This document shows, piece by piece, positions 59,606 through 64,000 of a stretch of 64,000 nucleotides of DNA. Source of the DNA: Corynebacterium sp. HMSC078H07 (GTDB lineage Bacteria; Actinomycetota; Actinomycetes; Mycobacteriales; Mycobacteriaceae); NCBI RefSeq assembly GCF_001812805.1, contig NZ_KV810467.1:37008-101007 (forward strand). The letters are read 5' to 3'. The translations under genes were made by a program, and so were the position numbers. The notes below the pieces were generated by a model. The model searched no databases, was not told the origin of the DNA, and saw nothing but the letters and a program-made list of their open reading frames with translations. The first letter of the stretch is position 1. Each line of letters opens with the position of its first letter.

Positions 59606-61273
59606 TTAATCCAGAATGGTCTCGCGCAGGATCGACATTGGCACCGAGCCCATCGCTAGGGCCTGGGAGTGGAAGTCACGGACCTCCATGCCCTGCTCCA
59701 CCGCAGCGTCGCGAGTCTGCTGCCACAGGCGCTGACCCAGCGCGTAAGACGGGGCCTGGCCCGGCCAGCCCAGGTAGCGTGTGACCTCAAAGGAGAGGTT
59801 GGCATCATCCATTGCGGTGTTCTCACGCATAAAGGTCTTGACATGGGACTTGTCCCAGACGCCGGACGCGGTGCAATCCGGCAGCGCCTTGCCCAGGTGG
59901 AGTCCAATGTCCACGACGACGCGGGCGGCGCGGAAACGTTGGGCGTCGAGAAGCCCCATGCGGAAGCCCGGATCATCCATGTAGCCCAGCTCCGCCATGA
60001 GCGCCTCCGCATACAAAGCCCAGCCTTCGCCGTGGCCGGAGTTCCACGTCACTGCACGGCGCCACAGGTTCAGGTCCGGCTGGGTCAGCGCGGCACCAAT
60101 CTGCAGGTGGTGGCCCGGCGCACCTTCATGGTGGACGGTCGTCAGCTCCTGCCAAGTGTGGAACAGCTCCTGACCCGCGGGCACGGACCACCACATGCGG
60201 CCCGGTCGGGAGAAGTCATCGGAGGGCGAGGTGTAGAAGATGCCGCCGGTACCGGCCGGATCGATGCAGCATTCGATCTCACGCACTGCCTCCGGGATGT
60301 CGAAGGCAGTGCCGTTGAGGTCCTTGATTACGCGGTCCGCGGTGGACTGCATCCATTCCACCAGCGCGTCGGTGCCGTGCAGCTGGTAGCGCTCCTCTTC
60401 GTTGAGCTTGCGCATCGCCGCGCGGACTGTCACGTCCGAACCGTACAGCTGGTGAGCAATCTTCTCCTGCTCTGCCTTGATGGAGCGCACCTGTTCCAGG
60501 CCCCACCCATAGGCCTCATCGAGGTCCACCGCATCGCCGACGAAGAGCTTGGAGAAGCGCTCGTAGCGCTCGCGGCCCACCGCATCCTGCGACGGGGCCT
60601 GCGGCTGCAGCTCGTTGGAGAGCCAGTCGGCGAACTCGCCGAAAGCTTCCTTGGCTTTCGTGACCTCGGCAGAATCACCGTCGAGGCCGAGGTCCTCGAG
60701 CATGGAGCCGGCGTCGGCAAGCCGCTCGCTCTGCACGAATACTTCGGAAATCTGGCGCTGCGGAGCCACCATGCCTCGCGACGCCGCCTCGATGAGGGAC
60801 TCCTTGTAGCCGCTTAACGACGCCGGCACCTTCGACAAGCGCGAGCGCAACATGTCCAGCTGCTCAGGCGTTTCGCGCGGCATGAGCATGAGCGTGTCGC
60901 GGATGGTCTGCACTGGGGAGGCAATGTTGTTAAGGCAACGAATGTCCTCGCCAGCATGGTGGAGGTCAAGATCCAGGCAGAGACGATCGCGCAAGACCTC
61001 AGCAGTAACGTAATCCACCTCGTCGAAGTCATCGTCATCATCAGACTCATCGGTGGTGTCATCGAGTGCATCGAGGTCCGCCAGCATCTCACGCGTACGG
61101 TCCGCTACGGCGGAGTAATACTCGGGCGAGAAATCCTCGAGCTCCCCATCGAAGCCCGGGATGCCCCATGCGGTGGCATTGGTAGGTGTGAGCTGCGCGA
61201 GGTCGTGAACGAAGTTATCGCACGACGCGTCCAGCAACGACGGCTGGCGCTCTGCGTTCTGGTCAAAACTCAT
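59606..61273 (-). CDS. DUF885-family metallohydrolase
   Basis: A 555-residue DUF885 protein. The signature HHEGAPGHHLQIG (about residues 390-402) provides zinc ligands in an HExxxGHH arrangement, and WNSGHGEGWALYAEALMAELG follows as the second conserved block. Members are predicted peptidases/hydrolases with little experimental work. No signal peptide. The start MSFDQNAERQPSLLD at 61273 is used; a longer frame to 61312 is open. It is oriented toward the DUF4143 gene, with the iterons between them. Confidence 0.87.
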   Translation of the reverse strand: MSFDQNAERQPSLLDASCDNFVHDLAQLTPTNATAWGIPGFDGELEDFSPEYYSAVADRTREMLADLDALDDTTDESDDDDDFDEVDYVTAEVLRDRLCLDLDLHHAGEDIRCLNNIASPVQTIRDTLMLMPRETPEQLDMLRSRLSKVPASLSGYKESLIEAASRGMVAPQRQISEVFVQSERLADAGSMLEDLGLDGDSAEVTKAKEAFGEFADWLSNELQPQAPSQDAVGRERYERFSKLFVGDAVDLDEAYGWGLEQVRSIKAEQEKIAHQLYGSDVTVRAAMRKLNEEERYQLHGTDALVEWMQSTADRVIKDLNGTAFDIPEAVREIECCIDPAGTGGIFYTSPSDDFSRPGRMWWSVPAGQELFHTWQELTTVHHEGAPGHHLQIGAALTQPDLNLWRRAVTWNSGHGEGWALYAEALMAELGYMDDPGFRMGLLDAQRFRAARVVVDIGLHLGKALPDCTASGVWDKSHVKTFMRENTAMDDANLSFEVTRYLGWPGQAPSYALGQRLWQQTRDAAVEQGMEVRDFHSQALAMGSVPMSILRETILD

Positions 61274-61342
61274 AAGGGCGAAGTCTAACGAAAAACCTCT
61301 CGGTTCGGCCAACCCAGCGGCGGCTTTGTGCCAGGTTGTTAG

Positions 61343-61912
61343 CTAATTGTTGCCCCACTTGCTGCCGGGATTGCTCCAGGCCCCGAAAGCCTCCAATACA
61401 GCGACCGGTGTGGACTCCACCACCAGGGCATCAAGGAAACGCTGTTGGACAAAGCCCTCCTGCACCATTGCGGAGTACATGTGCACGAAAGGCTGCCAAA
61501 AGCCCTGCACATCCACTAGGCCCACAGGCCCCTCGATGTTGCCGAGCTGCTGCATGGTGAGAACCTCTGTGAGCTCCTCCAGCGTGCCCACACCGCCCGG
61601 CAGGCACACAAAAGCATCCGCGAGCTCCTCCATCCGTGTCTTGCGCTGCGCCATGGTGTCAACGACCTCGAGCTGCGTGATGTTCGGATGTGAGAGCTCG
61701 ACATCAACGAGCTGCTGCGGGATAACCCCGATGACATGACCGCCAGCTGCCAGACAGGCGTCCGCGACGATGCCCATGAGACCAACGTCTCCGCCGCCGT
61801 AGACCAAGGTGAGCCCGCGGCGCGCGAGCTCCTCCCCCAGGTGGCGCGCAGCCTGCGCATAGGCCTCAGAATTTCCGGCGGCTGAGCCGCAATACACAGC
61901 AACAGAATCCAT
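61343..61912 (-). CDS. LOG-family protein (cytokinin riboside 5'-monophosphate phosphoribohydrolase-like)
   Basis: A 189-residue Rossmann-fold LOG protein. It carries VAVYCGSAAGNSEAY at the start, LVYGGGDVGLMGIVADACL and the catalytic/phosphate motif CLPGGVGTLEEL, and ends in a long C-terminal helix. LOG enzymes release ribose 5-phosphate from nucleoside monophosphates, and many bacterial members act as AMP or cytokinin-nucleotide hydrolases. ATG 61912 has better ribosome-binding spacing (GAGTG) than the in-frame GTG at 61921. Confidence 0.9.
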   Translation of the reverse strand: MDSVAVYCGSAAGNSEAYAQAARHLGEELARRGLTLVYGGGDVGLMGIVADACLAAGGHVIGVIPQQLVDVELSHPNITQLEVVDTMAQRKTRMEELADAFVCLPGGVGTLEELTEVLTMQQLGNIEGPVGLVDVQGFWQPFVHMYSAMVQEGFVQQRFLDALVVESTPVAVLEAFGAWSNPGSKWGNN

Positions 61913-61974
61913 AGGTTTCACTCTATCGCAGCACCACTCCTAGACCATGATGTCTACTGGAAGCTAATTTCTAT

Positions 61975-62003
61975 TAGACAATGCGGTCTGTTGAATTTAT
62001 ACT
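61975..62003 (+). promoter_or_regulatory. Promoter of the ROK-type regulator, leaderless
   Basis: TTAGAC (61975-61980), 17-bp spacer, then TATACT (61998-62003), with the ATG at 62011 beginning seven bases after the -10 element. The transcript should start at or next to the ATG, which fixes the start of the regulator against the longer frame opening at 61981. Confidence 0.65.
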
Positions 62004-62010
62004 TGACGCC

Positions 62011-63081
62011 ATGATCAAGTCTGGCCCCGTGTTCACCCGCCCTCGTACCCCTGCGGCGAAGTGCCTCCACATCATTCGACTCAACCCCGTCGTTACCCGC
62101 AGTGAGCTGGTAGAAGCCACCGGGCTATCCCAGCCCACCATTACCCGCGCCACCGCTGCGCTGTTGGGTGCCGGACTGATTCGCGAGCGCACCGACCTGA
62201 CCCAGTCCCGCGGCCGTGGCCGGCCTACCGTTCCGTTGGAGGTCGCGGATAATGACTGGATGCTGGCCGGCATCGCGGTGGGTACTGCGTTCACGCGCAT
62301 CGCGTTCTTCGATACCAAGGGCCGCACGCTCTGCGAGGAAGATGTGGCAACGCCCGTGTTCCGTTTGAGTGAGGGCGACATTATCGAGCACATCATCGCT
62401 GGTATGAACCGTCTGATGACGGGCCTCGACCGCCGTTTGGTCTCCGTGGGTGTGACCACGTCCGGCAGCGTCGATGAATCCGGCCGAGTGACGGCCCACA
62501 ACCTGGGCTGGGAGCGCATGGATATTGCTAGCCGCCTGCAGTACCAGTTCGGTGTGCCGGTAGTTGTCTCCTCCGTCATTCCTGCCATCCTCGGCTCGGA
62601 GACGCAGTCCACGGAACTCGGTGCGGAGAAACCCGTCATGGTGCTCTACGCGGATGACTCGGTCGGCGCGGCGCTGACCGTGCACGATGAGATTGCTCCG
62701 CTGGAGCTTACCGCCCCGGATTCCCTGGCCACCCAGGCCGTGTTGGCGGCCGCAGGTGCGGAATCCCTTCCGGATGCCGTGCAGGACCCATCTGCGCGTG
62801 CGCTTCTCGACGACCGCGCCCGCTCCCTCGGCGCCATCGCCGCCGACCTCGTGGCTAAGCACGCACCGGATACCCTCGTCGTAGCCGGTGGCGCTTTCTC
62901 CGACGACCCGGCCGCTCCGAAGCTTTTTGCGTCTGCGGTGCGCCAGAACACCGACCAAGCGGTGGAGCTGCGCATGATTCCGTCGCATTCCGAGATTGTC
63001 CGCGCCTGCACCCGCGCCGTCGCCCTTGACCCGCTGCTGCGCGTACCGCTTGAGCTGGGCCGCGAGGCAAAGGCCGCCTAG
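62011..63081 (+). CDS. ROK-family transcriptional regulator
   Basis: A 356-residue ROK-type repressor with an N-terminal winged helix (VVTRSELVEATGLSQPTITRAT, about residues 28-50) followed by a sugar-kinase-like domain. The kinase part begins GIAVGTAFTRIAFFDTKG but lacks a clear ATP-binding DxGxT and the zinc-binding CxCGxxGC motif. It should therefore sense a sugar or phosphate sugar without phosphorylating it. No sugar-uptake genes are adjacent, so the target set is unknown. Confidence 0.85.
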   Translation: MIKSGPVFTRPRTPAAKCLHIIRLNPVVTRSELVEATGLSQPTITRATAALLGAGLIRERTDLTQSRGRGRPTVPLEVADNDWMLAGIAVGTAFTRIAFFDTKGRTLCEEDVATPVFRLSEGDIIEHIIAGMNRLMTGLDRRLVSVGVTTSGSVDESGRVTAHNLGWERMDIASRLQYQFGVPVVVSSVIPAILGSETQSTELGAEKPVMVLYADDSVGAALTVHDEIAPLELTAPDSLATQAVLAAAGAESLPDAVQDPSARALLDDRARSLGAIAADLVAKHAPDTLVVAGGAFSDDPAAPKLFASAVRQNTDQAVELRMIPSHSEIVRACTRAVALDPLLRVPLELGREAKAA

Positions 63082-63134
63082 AGTTTCTCGTCTCCGGTTG
63101 CGGGGTTGGTTGGGGTGTTTTAGGGTTCTGGGTC

Positions 63135-64000
63135 ATGGGGGATTTAGAAACCTATTTCTCCTACCGCAACTCGGGGATCACACTGGTAAAGCAAGCGGTA
63201 GGAGGCGAGAAACGTTTACGCGCACTCGGCGCTGCACCTGCCGATGCCGCCGAACTGGCACGCTTAAACCACATCTACTTCGGCACCACCAAGTTCACGG
63301 GTAAGCAACGCACTGCCCGTAGCCGAGCCGCCGAACAAGGCCATGATCTGGCCACGCTGAGCCTTATTGAGTCCTACACGAAGAAGCTGAAAAACCAGCT
63401 GCATGCCTGGAACCTGCGTGTAAAGCTTGCCGGCACACCCGCTCACAGCATCCCAGCCGTGGCGGCCAAACGGCTCAAAGAGCTCAAGCCCAAACGTATC
63501 CCCACCCCGGGGGTGCGCATGACGTATCGTGCTGATGGGCCTCACTCGCTGACCATTACTGATGATCCCATGACCGTTACCGAGATGCGTGGCGTGCTGG
63601 AATCCATCAATAAGGACAACCTGCTCGACGCCTCCCGGCACGTTTTCTTCAATAAATCCCACGGCGGTACCAAACCCGCCGTATTCACCAGCGTGGTGGT
63701 GACCTTGGATAAGCTCGACAAGATTGTTAGCGGCGACGGTGACGACATCGTGCTTGAGCTAACTAATGGCGGCCGGATGACCGGCACGCAGTTCTTGAAC
63801 TACAAGTTTGCTGAGATCGGCTACGTCACCCTCATCCACCCCACGATTGGGCCGGTGTGGCTGCACCGTATGAAACGCTTGGCTGGGTTTGAGCAGCGCA
63901 TGATGGCCAGTGCCGAGCATCCCACCTGTGCCAGGAAGGGGTGTAATAAACCTGCTGATTATGCCCAGGTGCATCACCTGGTGCCGTGGAAGGCCGGTGG
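63135..64000 (+). CDS. DUF222/HNH endonuclease-domain protein (3' end outside window)
   Basis: An open frame from ATG 63135 to the window end (288 codons) encodes a DUF222-type helical domain (MGDLETYFSYRNSGITLVKQ at the start, FTSVVVTLDKLDKIVSG in the middle). It then reaches the start of an HNH nuclease, with a CARKGCNKPADYAQ zinc-knuckle-like pair and HHLVPWKAGG at the edge. Such proteins are multi-copy in corynebacteria and related to the 13E12-type repeat family in mycobacteria. Function in the host is not defined. Confidence 0.85.
   Translation, partial: MGDLETYFSYRNSGITLVKQAVGGEKRLRALGAAPADAAELARLNHIYFGTTKFTGKQRTARSRAAEQGHDLATLSLIESYTKKLKNQLHAWNLRVKLAGTPAHSIPAVAAKRLKELKPKRIPTPGVRMTYRADGPHSLTITDDPMTVTEMRGVLESINKDNLLDASRHVFFNKSHGGTKPAVFTSVVVTLDKLDKIVSGDGDDIVLELTNGGRMTGTQFLNYKFAEIGYVTLIHPTIGPVWLHRMKRLAGFEQRMMASAEHPTCARKGCNKPADYAQVHHLVPWKAG

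Overview
The window is a high-GC actinobacterial chromosome segment, almost certainly from the genus Corynebacterium. The strongest evidence is the mycolata-specific cell-wall block at 29.0-43.5 kb: an ABC-2 galactan exporter pair (wzm/wzt), galactofuranosyltransferase glfT1, two GtrA-family proteins, dprE1, dprE2, aftA and a single emb arabinosyltransferase. The mycobacterial homologues are grouped in the same way, and a single Emb is typical of corynebacteria. The species cannot be fixed from the sequence alone.

Layout. 0-7.3 kb: the 5' part of a TrkH/KtrB K+ transporter, two overlapping YhgE/Pip membrane proteins, a NUDIX hydrolase, and a TetR regulator translationally coupled to a DoxX-like protein. 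7.3-8.4 kb: an AT-rich hypothetical gene, then a gene-free stretch bounded by a 65-bp direct repeat that contains the 3' end of tRNA-Ser(GCU). 8.4-13.9 kb: a PucR-type regulator divergent from an amino-acid permease, a 2-keto-acid decarboxylase and an aromatic aminotransferase, which together look like a regulated Ehrlich-type aromatic amino-acid catabolic unit. 13.9-20.5 kb: molybdenum-cofactor genes (moaD, moeA, mog/moaB, moaE and moeB-rhodanese). These are split by about 2.8 kb of AT-rich and mobile debris: an immunity-like gene with a frameshift, an overlapping toxin C-terminal remnant, a frameshifted secreted peptide, an exonuclease fragment, an N-terminally truncated serine recombinase and an IS3-type transposase scrap.

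20.4-23.7 kb: a relE pseudogene, a DUF4288-type gene, a tandem-duplication scar made of a truncated DUF1648 gene joined to a second moeB tail, the intact DUF1648 gene, a sirtuin, an orphan YefM/Phd-type antitoxin with a palindromic operator, a small membrane protein and tRNA-Ser(UGA). 23.8-28.9 kb: a SulP transporter, a thioredoxin-reductase-like flavoprotein, a quinone oxidoreductase and a cysteine-desulfurase-like enzyme. 29.0-43.5 kb: the arabinogalactan block, interrupted by a Fic protein, a GNAT acetyltransferase and several small genes. 43.5-64 kb: mostly housekeeping or accessory metabolism (esterase, M13 peptidase, PrsW protease, beta-lactamase-like protein, paired SMR transporters, an alkyltransferase-like DNA-repair protein, a VOC protein, an S4 protein, LysE, SDR, FMN reductase, a second Fic protein, an internally deleted acetyltransferase, HrpB helicase, TSUP and AbrB-type membrane proteins, a DUF4143 ATPase with three 23-bp iterons upstream, a DUF885 protein, a LOG protein and a ROK-type regulator), ending in a truncated DUF222/HNH endonuclease.

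How the genes work together. DprE1 and DprE2 make decaprenyl-phospho-arabinose. AftA and Emb use it to build arabinan on a galactan that GlfT1 primes and Wzm/Wzt export. The Moco genes supply late cofactor steps, but no moaA or moaC is visible. The permease, aminotransferase and decarboxylase would import an aromatic amino acid and convert it through its 2-keto acid to an aldehyde. The most unusual areas are the broken toxin/immunity and secreted-peptide cluster inside the Moco locus and the duplicated moeB/DUF1648 scar. No rRNA genes, CRISPR arrays or complete insertion sequences were seen.
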